From Roseibium aquae (lineage in GTDB: Bacteria; Pseudomonadota; Alphaproteobacteria; Rhizobiales; Stappiaceae), in NCBI RefSeq assembly GCF_008711285.1, contig NZ_VXDC01000007.1, positions 273,652-337,651 of the forward strand: 64,000 nucleotides of DNA, in the 5' to 3' direction. This document shows positions 53,037-62,384 of the stretch, piece by piece. The translations under genes and the position numbers were made by a program. Within the stretch, counting starts at the first letter, position 1, and the number at the start of each line of letters is the position of its first letter. The notes under the pieces are model-generated. The model saw nothing but the letters and a program-made list of their open reading frames with translations. It did no database searches and was not told where the DNA came from.

Positions 53037-54137
53037 TCAGGACGGCACCTTGAAATGCTTGGAAAGCTTCAGCGCCTGACCCTGATAGTTCGAGCCAATG
53101 CCTTCGCCATAGAGGCTGTGCGGGCGCTCCGCCATCCGCTCATAGACCAGACGGCCGACCGTCTGACCGTGTTCGACGATGAACGGCACATCGTGGGACC
53201 GGACTTCCAGAACGGCCCGGGATCCGATGCCGCCGGCATGTTCGTTGCCGAAGCCGGGATCGAAGAAGCCGGCATAGTGGACCCGGAACTCTCCGACAAG
53301 CGGATCGAAAGGCACCATTTCCGCCGCATAGTCCGGCGGCACGTGGACCGCTTCCTGGCTGACCAGGATGTAGAATTCATTGGGGTCGAGGATCAGGTCG
53401 GGCGTGTTGCGCCGGTAAATCGGCTCCCAGAAGTCGAGCGGATCCTGCGCGCCGGTCACATCGACATCGATCAGACCGGAATGGCTTTTTGCCCGGTACC
53501 CGACAAGGCTGCCGGGACCCTCGCCCTTGAGATCGATGGACAACTGAACCCCGCCGCCGATCCGTTCGTTTCCGCCGCTGACCAGGGTGTGGTCGTTGTG
53601 AATGGCTTCCAGCTCGCTGTCCGGGATGCGGCTGTCGCCACGCCGGAAGCGGATCTGGCTCAGCCGTGAGCCGGTGCGCACCAGGATCGGGAAGGTCAGA
53701 GGCGAGATCTCCGCATAGAGCGGGCCCTGATAGCCCGCGGGCACCGTGTCGAACGCGATTCCCTTGTCGGTGATCACCCGGGTGAAAACATCGAGCCGGC
53801 CCGTGGAACTCTTCGGATTGGCCGTGGCGGAAATGTCAGCGGGCAGATCGAGGCTTTCCTGCAGCGGAACGATGTAAACGCATCCTGTTTCGAGGACCGC
53901 GCCGTTCCGCAAGTCCATGGTGTGCAGTTCCAGCGCGTCGAGTTTCGACGAGACGCTGACATCGGGTCCGGGCAGGAAGCTGGCGCGCACGCGAAAGGCT
54001 GTGCGTCCCAGGCGCAGGTCCAGACTGGCCGGCTGGATCTGACCGTCCAGCGGCGGGTGTTCGGAAGTGATGGCGCCGTGGGCGAACATGGTCTCGATCA
54101 TGTGCGCGGGTAAAATGCCGCCGTGCCGCTCGCTCAT
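53037..54137 (-). CDS. dcd: 2'-deoxycytidine 5'-triphosphate deaminase, long two-domain form
   Basis: The product is 366 residues, about twice E. coli Dcd, because two dUTPase-like trimeric folds are joined. The first has QPASLDLRLGRTAFRVRASF and ATANPKSSTGRLDVFTRV; the second has VHYAGFFDPGFGNEHAGGIG and VEHGQTVGRLVYERM. It deaminates dCTP to dUTP for thymidylate synthesis. This long form is widespread in Alphaproteobacteria. It is divergent from the SAM-II/metZ unit, with a 267-base gap containing the riboswitch. Confidence 0.93.
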   Translation of the reverse strand: MSERHGGILPAHMIETMFAHGAITSEHPPLDGQIQPASLDLRLGRTAFRVRASFLPGPDVSVSSKLDALELHTMDLRNGAVLETGCVYIVPLQESLDLPADISATANPKSSTGRLDVFTRVITDKGIAFDTVPAGYQGPLYAEISPLTFPILVRTGSRLSQIRFRRGDSRIPDSELEAIHNDHTLVSGGNERIGGGVQLSIDLKGEGPGSLVGYRAKSHSGLIDVDVTGAQDPLDFWEPIYRRNTPDLILDPNEFYILVSQEAVHVPPDYAAEMVPFDPLVGEFRVHYAGFFDPGFGNEHAGGIGSRAVLEVRSHDVPFIVEHGQTVGRLVYERMAERPHSLYGEGIGSNYQGQALKLSKHFKVPS

Positions 54138-54289
54138 TCGCCTGTCCTCACTCTCGCTGCAACCTGCCCTTCGTGATTACCGGATCGGGTATGATCCGCC
54201 AACCGCAATTGTCCGGTTTTGCAGCGCGGGCCGGTGGCGCCGGTGATGGATTTGACGCATTCGCGCTTTTCCCGTATGTGGATCTTCCG

Positions 54290-54345
54290 ATCCGTGGTGA
54301 TTTGAGCCGGCCGGCTTGCAGCCACGTTAAACAAGTAGCTAAAAA
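54290..54345 (+). promoter_or_regulatory. SAM-II riboswitch
   Basis: The sequence CGTGGTGATTTGAGCCGG at 54293-54310, CCGGCTTGCAGCCACG at 54311-54326 and TTAAACAAGTAGCTAAA at 54327-54343 match the conserved SAM-II (metA motif) core. P1 is CGTGG/CCACG; the pseudoknot uses the following conserved AAGTxGCTAAA. It lies upstream of metZ, its usual target in Alphaproteobacteria. Bound SAM should reduce methionine-synthesis gene expression. Confidence 0.92.
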
Positions 54346-54357
54346 GGCCGGGTTGCG

Positions 54358-54385
54358 AAAAACCCCGGTCCAGGCCGGGGTTTTT
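54358..54385 (+). terminator. Intrinsic terminator just after the SAM-II riboswitch
   Basis: AAAAACCCCGG and CCGGGGTTTTT form an 11-bp stem with loop TCCAGG and five T residues, 13 bases after the riboswitch core and 20 bases before the metZ start. CCGGG at 54348-54352 can instead pair with CCCGG inside the stem, so a switch between terminator and antiterminator is possible. Confidence 0.8.
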
Positions 54386-54404
54386 GCATTTGGAGTGGCA
54401 GAAG

Positions 54405-55604
54405 ATGACGAACAAGACGAACGGCGGCGGACGCACGCTGCGCCCGGCAACCCAACTGGTGCATGGCGGCACCATGCGCTCTCCCTTCGGAGAGACGTCG
54501 GAGGCCTTGTTCCTGACCCAGGGGTTTGTTTATGCCGGGGCGGAGGCCGCCGAGGCGCGCTTTAATGGCGAAGATCCCGGGTTCGTCTATTCCCGCTATG
54601 CAAATCCGACGGTCCAGATGTTCGAGGACCGGATGAAGGCGCTGGAAGGGGCGGAAGCCGCGCGCGCGACGGCAAGCGGAATGGCGGCCGTCAACCTCGC
54701 ACTGATGGCCAGCGTGCGGGCGGGCGATCATGTGGTCGCCGCCAAGGCGCTTTTCGGCTCCTGCCGCTACATTTGCGAGACGCTTCTGCCCCGGTTCGGC
54801 GTGGAAACGACGCTGGTGGATGGCACGGATCTGGACCAGTGGCAGCGCGCCGTGCGCCCGAATACCAAAGCACTGTTTCTGGAAAGCCCAACCAACCCGA
54901 CGCTGGAGGTGATCGACATCGCGGCCGTCGCCGAAATCGCCCATTCGGTCGGGGCGCGGCTGATTGTCGACAACGTGTTCGCCACGCCGCTCTATCAGGC
55001 GCCGCTCAAGCTTGGCGCGGATGTTGTGATCTATTCCGCCACCAAGCATATCGATGGGCAGGGCCGCTGTCTGGGCGGCATTGTCCTGTCGGATCAGGAG
55101 TGGATCACGGAGGAGGTCATGCCCTTCGTGAAACATACCGGCCCCCATATGAGCCCGTTCAATGCCTGGGTTTTGCTGAAGGGGCTGGAAACGCTGCCTC
55201 TGCGGGTTGATCGGCAATCGTCCACCGCGGCCCGCATCGCCGATTTTCTGTCCGCTCAAGGCAAGGTTGCCCGCCTGATCTATCCGGGCCGGGCGGATCA
55301 TCCGCAAGCCGCGGTCGCCAAGCGGCAGATGACCGGGGGGTCCACCATGCTCGCTTTTGAGATCGCTGGAGGCAAGGAGGCTGCTTTCCGGTTTACCAAC
55401 GCGCTCGATGTCATCCGCATTTCCAACAATCTGGGCGATGCCAAAAGCCTGATCACCCACCCGGCGACAACCACACACCAATCGATCGGGGAAGCGGCGC
55501 GGGCGGAGCTCGGGATTTCCGACGGAATCTTGCGCCTGTCGGTCGGCCTGGAGGATCCGGAGGACCTGCTGGAAGATATCGCCGAAGCTTTGAACGCCGT
55601 GTGA
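54405..55604 (+). CDS. metZ: O-succinylhomoserine sulfhydrylase
   Basis: The product is 399 residues from ATG 54405 with GGAG 12 bases upstream. This PLP enzyme of the Cys/Met metabolism family makes homocysteine directly from O-succinylhomoserine and sulfide. Seen are YSRYANPTVQMFEDRMKALE, ATASGMAAVNLAL, SPTNPTLEVIDIAAVAEIAH, the PLP lysine in IYSATKHIDGQGRCLGG, and GGAGGXMLAFE-like phrase GGSTMLAFEI. The SAM-II riboswitch and terminator upstream indicate control by SAM. Confidence 0.94.
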   Translation: MTNKTNGGGRTLRPATQLVHGGTMRSPFGETSEALFLTQGFVYAGAEAAEARFNGEDPGFVYSRYANPTVQMFEDRMKALEGAEAARATASGMAAVNLALMASVRAGDHVVAAKALFGSCRYICETLLPRFGVETTLVDGTDLDQWQRAVRPNTKALFLESPTNPTLEVIDIAAVAEIAHSVGARLIVDNVFATPLYQAPLKLGADVVIYSATKHIDGQGRCLGGIVLSDQEWITEEVMPFVKHTGPHMSPFNAWVLLKGLETLPLRVDRQSSTAARIADFLSAQGKVARLIYPGRADHPQAAVAKRQMTGGSTMLAFEIAGGKEAAFRFTNALDVIRISNNLGDAKSLITHPATTTHQSIGEAARAELGISDGILRLSVGLEDPEDLLEDIAEALNAV

Positions 55605-55616
55605 CCGCGCCGGCCC

Positions 55617-56225
55617 TCAGGTCTTGAGGGTGGCGCCCGCCAGGACGATGCGAGCGGCGGCCGAAACGAAACAGATCGCGGCGAAGCCCCAGGCCAGCCA
55701 GGCGAACCCGGCCGGCCACAGGCACATGACAAGGAACAGGCCGATGGTTTCGGCCCCTTCCGCGATCCCGGTCAGGTAATACAAGGATTTTGTTCCTTGC
55801 GCGGCGGTCGTTTGGCCCCGCTTGGCGGCCATGATGGCGTAGGCGAGGAAGGCGGAGCCGTTCGCGTAGAAGCTGAAGAGCAGGGCGGCGGCGGCCAGCG
55901 CGTTGGACGCCGGATCATGAAGCGCGAAGCCGAAGGGCAGGGCGCCATAGAACACGAAATCCAGGACGATATCGAGATACCCGCCGAGATCCGTCTTGCG
56001 TGTTGCCCGCGCGATCGCGCCGTCCAGTCCGTCGGCCAGCCGGTTCAGCACGACGAGCGCGAACGCGAGCAGAAATTGTCCGAAGACCACGGCCAGGGCC
56101 GCGCCGAGCCCGAGACAGAACCCGGTGACTGTCATCGCGTTGGCGCTGACCCCGAGCCGGGCCAGCGCGGCCCCCATGCGGGTCAGGGGCGGATCGATGA
56201 GAGGGCGCAATCTGGCGTCGAACAT
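55617..56225 (-). CDS. CDP-alcohol phosphatidyltransferase family membrane protein
   Basis: The product is 202 residues with about five membrane helices. The family signature D-x2-D-G-x2-A-R-x8-G-x3-D-x3-D is complete: [20 protein letters not shown] followed by [10 protein letters not shown]. The head-group donor could be glycerol phosphate, inositol or another alcohol; the short length and lack of partners leave this open. It converges with metZ 12 bases away and diverges from apaG. Confidence 0.9.
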   Translation of the reverse strand: MFDARLRPLIDPPLTRMGAALARLGVSANAMTVTGFCLGLGAALAVVFGQFLLAFALVVLNRLADGLDGAIARATRKTDLGGYLDIVLDFVFYGALPFGFALHDPASNALAAAALLFSFYANGSAFLAYAIMAAKRGQTTAAQGTKSLYYLTGIAEGAETIGLFLVMCLWPAGFAWLAWGFAAICFVSAAARIVLAGATLKT

Positions 56226-56380
56226 GGCGGATCCATATCTTGGGATTATCGGCCATACATGCGAAAAGGTCGGAAAATCAACAAGCCAATCCCTTTCACG
56301 GATGCGGCATCAGCCCTATAAGCGGTGTTATGTTGACCGATTACGAAAGGTACACGGCCAAAAGGCCGGAGCTCGACACA

Positions 56381-56773
56381 ATGTATCGCGCAGTCACGAA
56401 TGGTATTCAGGTTTCCGTTGAACCGTTTTACCTGGATGAGGAATCGCAACCCGAAGCCGGGCAGTATATCTGGGCCTATATGGTCGAAATCCGCAATGAA
56501 AGCGCGGAAGCCGTCCAGTTGAAATCCCGTTTCTGGCAGATAACCGATGCGCTGGGGCGCGTCGAAGAGGTGCGCGGTCCGGGTGTCGTCGGCGAGCAAC
56601 CCGTGATCCAGCCGGGCGAAACCTATGAATATTCCTCCGGGTGTCCGTTGAAGACCACCTCCGGCATCATGGTGGGCAGCTATAGCATGGAGCGTCCGGA
56701 CGGAAGCGTGTTCGACGTTGAAATTCCGGCTTTCTCGCTCGACCTTCCCGACGCCGTGCGCAGCGTGAATTAG
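56381..56773 (+). CDS. apaG: ApaG family protein
   Basis: The product is 130 residues from ATG 56381, the normal length; an upstream in-frame ATG at 56330 would add an atypical start. The immunoglobulin-like beta sandwich shows [40 protein letters not shown], and [29 protein letters not shown]. ApaG influences Co2+/Mg2+ handling in enteric bacteria through an unknown mechanism. The 114 bases downstream hold a tandem repeat. Confidence 0.93.
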   Translation: MYRAVTNGIQVSVEPFYLDEESQPEAGQYIWAYMVEIRNESAEAVQLKSRFWQITDALGRVEEVRGPGVVGEQPVIQPGETYEYSSGCPLKTTSGIMVGSYSMERPDGSVFDVEIPAFSLDLPDAVRSVN

Positions 56774-56824
56774 AAGCTCCAGGGTCTTCCACAACACCGG
56801 ATGGGCTACCGTCTCAGGTGCGGT

Positions 56825-56852
56825 GGCCGGTTTCTGGCCGGTTTCTGGCCGG
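56825..56852. repeat. Tandem repeat of an 11-bp unit downstream of apaG
   Basis: GGCCGGTTTCT is repeated at 56825-56835 and 56836-56846, with a third partial copy GGCCGG. The GC content and T-rich unit could form weak termination signals for apaG, but no stem is clear. Confidence 0.6.
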
Positions 56853-56887
56853 GTTTTGCTGCTGGGTGCGGGGCTGACAGGCGCTTT

Positions 56888-57976
56888 TCAGTGTTTCGCT
56901 GCCGCCTGATCCAGGATCCAGCCGGTGAGCGCTGAAAGCGCGCCTTCGGCATAGGCTGTCCTTCCGGAAAGGACAAACAGCCCCTGTTTCCAGACCGGCA
57001 TCTCCTCCGCGAGTTGATAATTGAACAGCGGGGCTTTCAAAAGCCCGTGTGTCGCCTTCTCGATCATGAGGATGTCCGCCGGGGCGTCCGCCGGGGCACC
57101 GCGGGCTCGAAGGATCGCGCTATACTGTCTTTGATTGGCATGGGGATCGATGTTGAGATCCTCGCCGCCATGCATAATCAGAAGCGGCGTGACCACGGAC
57201 TCCAAGTCCTTCGTCGCGTCCGCGCCCATGTTGCGGACGACGAAGCCGAAGCGGTCCTCCGACATGATGGCGGAACCCTTTGGCAGGCCGCTCAGATAGG
57301 CTTGATAGGAATAGCCTGGCTGCGCCATGCGTTTGTTCCGTGCGGCCTGATCCGCAAGTGCGCGCGCGATCTCTTGCGGTTCATGGCCCGCCCGTTCCAT
57401 GCGCGTGCGGCTATAGTAAGCGCCCTGGCTTTGCCAGTTCAGCGCCGCGCCGATCAGCACGTGAAAGTCAGCGGCATGGGCTTGCCGTGCCAGTTTTGGA
57501 AGCACCCAGCCCGCTTGGGAAAAGCCAAGGGTGCCGAGCGGAAGGCCGGCCATGTCAGGAAGGCTTCGAACCCGGACGCCGGCGGCTGCCGCTTCTTGCG
57601 CCCGGTCCTCCATCGTTTGGTCGAGCCAGTTGCCGCCGCTGTGTCCGATCCCCGGTTTGTCCCATGTGTAGACGGCAATCCTGTGATCGAGAAGGGTGTT
57701 GATCAGGGGCTGGTAGGCACCGCCCGACAGACGGTCCTGCGGTCCGTCCCCATGGACCAGCAAGACGGCCGCCAGAGCGGGAGCCTGCCCGGGGCTGTAA
57801 AGAGTTCCGGACAACCGTACCCCGTCATGGGCAAAGCCCACGTCCAGCGCCCGGTGTTCGGACAGATCGAAATCACCCAGCCCGGACAGGCCCAACATCG
57901 CAACCAGCCCGCAAACCAGCACGGCGCAAGCCAGCAAAAGAACCCGTTTCACCTTCGAGCCGGAAAATGCGGCCAA
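56888..57976 (-). CDS. Alpha/beta hydrolase with N-terminal membrane anchor
   Basis: The product is 362 residues. A hydrophobic segment at about 10-32 (RVLLLACAVLVCGLVAML) is a signal or anchor. The hydrolase core has LLVHGDGPQDRLS, WDKPGIGHSGGN, nucleophile elbow LGFSQAGWVLP (Ser, GFSQAG), LIMHGGEDLNIDP (Asp) and EKATHGLLKAP (His). The HGDGPQ motif and size resemble dipeptidyl-peptidase-like or esterase families; the substrate is unknown. The terB gene is next downstream of its promoter on the same strand, ending where this gene begins. Confidence 0.88.
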   Translation of the reverse strand: MAAFSGSKVKRVLLLACAVLVCGLVAMLGLSGLGDFDLSEHRALDVGFAHDGVRLSGTLYSPGQAPALAAVLLVHGDGPQDRLSGGAYQPLINTLLDHRIAVYTWDKPGIGHSGGNWLDQTMEDRAQEAAAAGVRVRSLPDMAGLPLGTLGFSQAGWVLPKLARQAHAADFHVLIGAALNWQSQGAYYSRTRMERAGHEPQEIARALADQAARNKRMAQPGYSYQAYLSGLPKGSAIMSEDRFGFVVRNMGADATKDLESVVTPLLIMHGGEDLNIDPHANQRQYSAILRARGAPADAPADILMIEKATHGLLKAPLFNYQLAEEMPVWKQGLFVLSGRTAYAEGALSALTGWILDQAAAKH

Positions 57977-58390
57977 TTACAGTGTCCGGTGGCGGGCTTG
58001 GGCAGCGCGTTCGATCGCGGCCACCGTAAGCTTGTCGAGGGAAAAACGGTCACGAAGCATTTGCAGAAGCCGCAGTTCTTCCTGACGCAGATTCAGGTCC
58101 GCCGCCGCGACATCGACGGCCACCGCATAGGCGGTGTCATAGAATTTGGTCGGCAGGGTCTCGGCAATCAGCGTCAGGACCCGGTCCAGCCCGTTGGCTT
58201 CCTGCAGGACAGCGCCGCAGTCCTGGGCGGTGCTGAGGATGTCATCGGCGTTGTAGCCTTTGAACACCGGCAGGGTCTTGACGATCTCCCCGATGGAAGC
58301 CAATTCGCTGTCCGTCATGCTGCTGTCCGCGGCGGACATCAGGACCATGACGTAGATGAGGGCTTCCTGGATGGTGATATCTTTGTTCAT
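57977..58390 (-). CDS. TerB-family (tellurite-resistance-like) protein
   Basis: The product is 137 residues, one TerB all-helical domain. It opens MNKDITIQEALIYVMVLMSA with ADSSMTDSELASIGEIVKTL, the acidic pattern that binds metal in this fold, and repeats VAVDVAAADLNLRQEELRLL. Actual tellurite resistance is not implied by a lone terB. It is followed immediately by the hydrolase gene, its stop abutting the next start, so they form one unit. Confidence 0.88.
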   Translation of the reverse strand: MNKDITIQEALIYVMVLMSAADSSMTDSELASIGEIVKTLPVFKGYNADDILSTAQDCGAVLQEANGLDRVLTLIAETLPTKFYDTAYAVAVDVAAADLNLRQEELRLLQMLRDRFSLDKLTVAAIERAAQARHRTL

Positions 58391-58589
58391 GCGATGCGGG
58401 ACCTTGGGTTGGATAGCCTTGACCAGATGGCTTATCCGTTCGTGCGGCGCGCATCAAGCCAGGTCTGCAAGACATTTGATTGACGCGGCGCTTGCGCTTT
58501 TCTAGTGTCGCCGCGCCCGGCTGGTCTGACGTCACCTGTTTCCCGCCACCCGCGCTTTCCTCATCGACAAAACAGAACCGAACCTCATC

Positions 58590-60257
58590 ATGACCGATCG
58601 TCTCCTGCCCCCGCTCGACATTTCGCCTGCCCTTGTGGAGGCGGCACAGTCTTCCAAGGCCTGGCCGTTCGAGGAAGCGCGCAAATTGATCAAGCGGGTC
58701 GCGAAACGCGATCCATCCCAGCCGGTTCTGTTTGAAACCGGTTACGGCCCGTCGGGCCTTCCCCATATCGGGACATTCGGCGAAGTGGCCCGGACCACCA
58801 TGGTCCGCACCGCCTTTCGCCTGCTGACCGGGGACAAGATCCCGACCCGGCTGCTGTGCTTCTCCGACGATATGGACGGTATGCGCAAGATCCCGGAAAA
58901 CGTGCCGGACCGTTCCGCGCTCGAACCCTATCTGCAGATGCCGCTCACGGTTGTTCCGAACCCGTTCGGCGGCGGCCACAAGAGCTTTGGCGATCACAAC
59001 AACGCCATGCTTTGCCGCTTCCTCGACACGTTCGGCTTTGACTACGAGTTCGCCAGCGCGACGGAGTATTACAAGTCCGGTAAGTTCGACGCGATCCTGC
59101 TGCGTGCGGCCGAGCGCTACCAGAAGCTGATGGACGTGATGCTGCCGACGCTGGGCGAAGAGCGGCAGGCGACCTATTCGCCATTCCTTCCGATCTCGCC
59201 GTCATCGGGCCGCGTTCTTTATGTGCCGATGAAGGACGTGAACGCGAAGGAGGGCACGATCACGTTCGCGGACGAGGACGGGACCGATGTCACGCTTCCC
59301 GTGACGGGCGGCAATGTGAAGCTGCAGTGGAAGCCGGACTTCGGCGCGCGCTGGGCCGCGCTGGATGTCGATTTCGAAATGTTCGGCAAGGACCACGGCC
59401 CGAACATGGAGCTTTACGACAAGATATGTAAGGTTTTGGGCGGGACGCCTCCCGAGCACTACGTCTATGAATTGTTCCTCGACGACAAGGGCGAGAAGAT
59501 CTCCAAGTCCAAGGGCAACGGCCTGACCATCGATGAATGGTTGACCTATGCACCGACGGAAAGTCTGTCGCTTTACATGTTCCAGAAGCCGAGGACCGCG
59601 AAGAAGCTCTACTTCGATGTGATCCCGAAGGCGGTGGACGAGTATTTCAGCCATCTGGGGGCGTTCGAACGCCAGGATGACAAGGGCCGGCTGTCCAATC
59701 CCGTTTGGCACATCCATTCGGGCAACCCGCCGGTGTCGAACGCCAGCGGTGTACCGTTTTCCATGTTGCTGAACCTGGTGTCGGCATCCAATGCGGAAAA
59801 CAAGGATGTGTTGTGGGCGTTCATCACCCGCTACGCGCCGGGCGTCACGGCTGACAGCAATCCGAAGCTGGACGAACTGGTCGGCTATGCCATCCGCTAT
59901 TTCGACGATTTCGTGAAGCCCGCCAAGTCGTTCAAAACGCCTGATGATGTCGAGCGCGGGGCGCTCGAGGACCTCGACGCCAAGCTGGCCGCTTTGCCCG
60001 AGGACGCGGATGGAGCCGTGATTCAGGACGCGGTTCTGGATGTCGCTCGCGGGATCGAGCGCTATCAGGATCCCGACAAGAAAGGTCCGGACGGCGGACC
60101 CGGCGTTTCGGTGGCCTGGTTCTCGGCCCTATATCAACTGCTTCTGGGGCAGGAGAAGGGGCCGCGCTTCGGTTCCTTCGTGGCACTTTACGGGATCGGC
60201 GAGACCAGAGCCCTGATCGCCAAGGCGCTTTCGGGCGAGCTGACCAGCGCCGCCTGA
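58590..60257 (+). CDS. lysK: Lysyl-tRNA synthetase, class I (archaeal type)
   Basis: The product is 555 residues. It charges tRNA-Lys, using a Rossmann-type class I active site unlike the class II LysRS of most bacteria. Signatures are [20 protein letters not shown] (HIGH-like HIGT at 59-62) and KISKSKGNG (KMSKS-like, from residue 303). The C-terminal anticodon-binding part is helical. Most Alphaproteobacteria have this form. The 199 bases upstream show no other gene. Confidence 0.95.
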   Translation: MTDRLLPPLDISPALVEAAQSSKAWPFEEARKLIKRVAKRDPSQPVLFETGYGPSGLPHIGTFGEVARTTMVRTAFRLLTGDKIPTRLLCFSDDMDGMRKIPENVPDRSALEPYLQMPLTVVPNPFGGGHKSFGDHNNAMLCRFLDTFGFDYEFASATEYYKSGKFDAILLRAAERYQKLMDVMLPTLGEERQATYSPFLPISPSSGRVLYVPMKDVNAKEGTITFADEDGTDVTLPVTGGNVKLQWKPDFGARWAALDVDFEMFGKDHGPNMELYDKICKVLGGTPPEHYVYELFLDDKGEKISKSKGNGLTIDEWLTYAPTESLSLYMFQKPRTAKKLYFDVIPKAVDEYFSHLGAFERQDDKGRLSNPVWHIHSGNPPVSNASGVPFSMLLNLVSASNAENKDVLWAFITRYAPGVTADSNPKLDELVGYAIRYFDDFVKPAKSFKTPDDVERGALEDLDAKLAALPEDADGAVIQDAVLDVARGIERYQDPDKKGPDGGPGVSVAWFSALYQLLLGQEKGPRFGSFVALYGIGETRALIAKALSGELTSAA

Positions 60258-60273
60258 ACCGGGAACAAAATGG

Positions 60274-60286
60274 ATCCCCGGGGGAT
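60274..60286. terminator. Small palindrome in the convergent lysK / SNase-like gap
   Basis: ATCCCC and GGGGAT around a single G lie in the 31-base gap between lysK and the minus-strand gene. It is the only candidate terminator for lysK and has no T run, so confidence is low. Confidence 0.3.
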
Positions 60287-60288
60287 GG

Positions 60289-61212
60289 CTATAAATTATC
60301 CGACCGGGTCGTCCGCAGATCTGCCGGCGGCGATGGCATTTGCGGCTGTTCGCCGGTCGAAGGGCCATCGGACGGACGGGCGGGGACGTCTTCGAGGAAC
60401 GAGCGCCCGTCCCCGGCGATGATATCGGGCAGGTCCGGGATATCGGCCAGGCTGTCGATCGTCACCGGATCGGCCAACGGGTCCAGCCCGTCCGCTTTCC
60501 ATTGGCCGAGTTTCCGTTCCCTGGCCTCCCGTTCCACATCGGCAAAGCCCGGAGGTGCGGTCTCGGCCGGGGTCGCCCAGCCATACCGCACCAGCCATTC
60601 GCCAAGATCGATGCGCCCGCGCTGGCAGGTTGCGGTGATTTCGCCCGGCCCGGTTTCGTCGATCTTCTCGCACTCGATTTTCAGCTGCCTCAACAGACCG
60701 CGCATCGCGGTGCGCGCCCGTGCGCCGCAGGGCCAGGTGTCCCCGCTGTCCGTCCGGCATGACTGGTCCGCCCCCAATGGGGTCACATGGGCGATCCTGA
60801 CGAGAATATCGCCCGTATCGATCGTGCCGGCATCCAGAACCTGAACCCGCGAGAATTCCAGGGGGCCGGGGGGAACCGGCGGCCGGGGCGGGTTCCTGTT
60901 TTCCAGATAGGCCTCGGATGGCGCAACGCGGGTCAGCGGACCGCTCACCGGGGGCGGGGTGACCCCGTCCGGTGAGACATTGCGCAGCATGCCGGGAATG
61001 GGCGCGGCGCTTTGTGCCGCGAGCGAACCGGTATCGGCCTCCTGTCCGGCCGGAGATGAGTGGGCCGGAGAGGATAGCGGCTGCAGATCTGCGGCCCTGC
61101 CGCGCTCTTCATGATCGGGAACGGCAGGAGGCGGCACGAACAGGAGCCAGCCAAGCGCTGCAGCGGACGCGCACAGGACCAGGACAGGCATGACAAGTGG
61201 GTGGAGCCGCAT
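60289..61212 (-). CDS. Exported protein with thermonuclease-like (SNase) domain
   Basis: The product is 307 residues from ATG 61212. An N-terminal hydrophobic segment (VMPVLVLCASAAALGWLLFV) is a signal anchor; a Pro/Ser-rich linker spans about 30-110. The domain at about 115-235 has ILVRIAHVTPLGADQSCRT, WPCGARARTAMRGLLRQ and YGWATPAETAPPGFADVERE with ARERKLGQWK, the order seen in SNase-fold proteins; the Cys pair C-C is conserved-looking. Catalytic residues are incomplete, so nuclease activity is doubtful. It lies next to the S24 regulator. Confidence 0.75.
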   Translation of the reverse strand: MRLHPLVMPVLVLCASAAALGWLLFVPPPAVPDHEERGRAADLQPLSSPAHSSPAGQEADTGSLAAQSAAPIPGMLRNVSPDGVTPPPVSGPLTRVAPSEAYLENRNPPRPPVPPGPLEFSRVQVLDAGTIDTGDILVRIAHVTPLGADQSCRTDSGDTWPCGARARTAMRGLLRQLKIECEKIDETGPGEITATCQRGRIDLGEWLVRYGWATPAETAPPGFADVEREARERKLGQWKADGLDPLADPVTIDSLADIPDLPDIIAGDGRSFLEDVPARPSDGPSTGEQPQMPSPPADLRTTRSDNL

Positions 61213-61234
61213 GGTGAAACCGCATTGCCGCAGA

Positions 61235-61912
61235 TCATTGGCTGGCCCAGACGATTCGCGCCATCCAATCGACACCGGGCCTGCCGAGAGAATACCGTCT
61301 TTCGGGGCTGGTTAGCGAGGAGAATTCGAGCCGTGTCGAGGTCTGCCGGTGGAAACGGGTCAGTTGCAATTCTCCCGAGGCCAGTTGAACGGCCACCTTG
61401 TCGCCCCGCCGGATGGCGGTGCCCGGCGCCACGATCAGCACATCGCCATACCGGTACGACGGTGAAAACCGGTCATCCGACATCTCGATGGCAAACAGCT
61501 TCTGGTGCTCTTGATCCGGAAAATTGATCTGATCCCAGAAGGTCCCGGAGGGGCTTCCAGCGGCGTCGAAGCTGGTTCGATTTTCGTGGATATCCCGGAA
61601 GGCGGCCAGCGGAACAGCCCGTGTGCCAGGGCTCGTGACCGGACCGGCAAGGGAACCAGATTCGTTTTCGTCGGGCTCCTTGCTGGTTTGAACGGTGGCC
61701 GCAAAGATATGAAACGGTTCTCCGGTCGCTTCGAGGATCTTGGCAAGCGATTCCGTCGATGGCCAGCGTGGACGTCCATCTCCGGCGAACCGTTTTGACG
61801 GATTGAAAGTTGTCGGGTCCAGACCGGCACGGCGCGCTAGTCCCGATGGGGTCAGACCCTTGCGGGTCGCAAGCGCATCTATTGCGGCCCAAATCTTGTT
61901 GTGTGAAAGCAT
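61235..61912 (-). CDS. HTH/S24 peptidase-like transcriptional regulator
   Basis: The product is 225 residues. The N-terminal helix-turn-helix (WAAIDALATRKGLTPSGLAR, then AGLDPTTFNPSKRF) has a short linker with TESLAKILEATGEPF. The C-terminal S24/LexA-like domain holds KLFAIEMSDDRFSPSYRYGD (serine motif) and GDKVAVQLASGELQLTRFHR (Lys for self-cleavage). It resembles repressors that respond to DNA damage, but it is not a phage cluster here. It precedes the SNase-like gene by 22 bases on the same strand. Confidence 0.9.
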   Translation of the reverse strand: MLSHNKIWAAIDALATRKGLTPSGLARRAGLDPTTFNPSKRFAGDGRPRWPSTESLAKILEATGEPFHIFAATVQTSKEPDENESGSLAGPVTSPGTRAVPLAAFRDIHENRTSFDAAGSPSGTFWDQINFPDQEHQKLFAIEMSDDRFSPSYRYGDVLIVAPGTAIRRGDKVAVQLASGELQLTRFHRQTSTRLEFSSLTSPERRYSLGRPGVDWMARIVWASQ

Positions 61913-62384
61913 GGTGTGGCTCTGGTCGCGTCAGGCAAGGACCCTTGGGTGAATGGAACGGCTGGACAGCGTATGCCGGCTGCATCCGGATCGCGCAGGC
62001 GGTCAAGCTGGCAAACGCGACAGCGGCACGAAGATCCCCCTGTTGGGCGACAGAATGGGGCGAGAAAGGTGCTGCTGCGGAAGCTGTTGACCCGGTACTG
62101 AACCGGGGAGCGCGGACGCCTGCCGGCGCAACCGGTATGCACTGCGGGATTTGCTGTGCCTCCCCTTGCCATGTGTCTCAAGACAGAATCCATCAATTCG
62201 CCCAGGAAGCACAAGGAATATTTACCTGAGCCTCCATGATTTGATCGGTAAATATTCCTGTTCTTCTGTTGCCGGCCCGAGCGGTGCCGGCGGCCTGTTC
62301 TTCGAGCCCATCCTGGGCTATAGGGTCTGCACCCCGGCCGGACCAGCCGGACGGAATGAATTGCCAAAGGAGCTGTCCACGCCC
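61913..62384. other. 472-base divergent intergenic region
   Basis: The stretch between the S24 regulator and the DUF952 gene has no supported gene. It must hold the promoters of both and contains the large inverted repeat at 62214-62259, listed separately. Confidence 0.5.
62214..62259. repeat. 13-bp inverted repeat with 20-base spacer
   Basis: AGGAATATTTACC (62214-62226) and GGTAAATATTCCT (62247-62259) are perfect complements separated by 20 bases. They are the most AT-rich bases in the neighbourhood. Candidate roles are a two-site operator (33 bases centre to centre, about three helical turns), a mobile-element footprint, or an RNA hairpin in the DUF952 leader. Confidence 0.75.

Noticed and set aside
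54339..55481. 380-codon minus-strand frame opposite metZ
   Set aside because: It is antisense to a clear PLP enzyme and would run through the SAM-II terminator hairpin.
57977..58390. Tellurite-resistance operon
   Set aside because: Only a single terB-like gene occurs. The terC, terD, terE and terZ genes of a resistance operon are not present.
61235..61912. Prophage or SOS island around the S24-type regulator
   Set aside because: The neighbours are ordinary chromosomal genes (SNase-like, DUF952, pyrD); no structural or replication phage genes are present.
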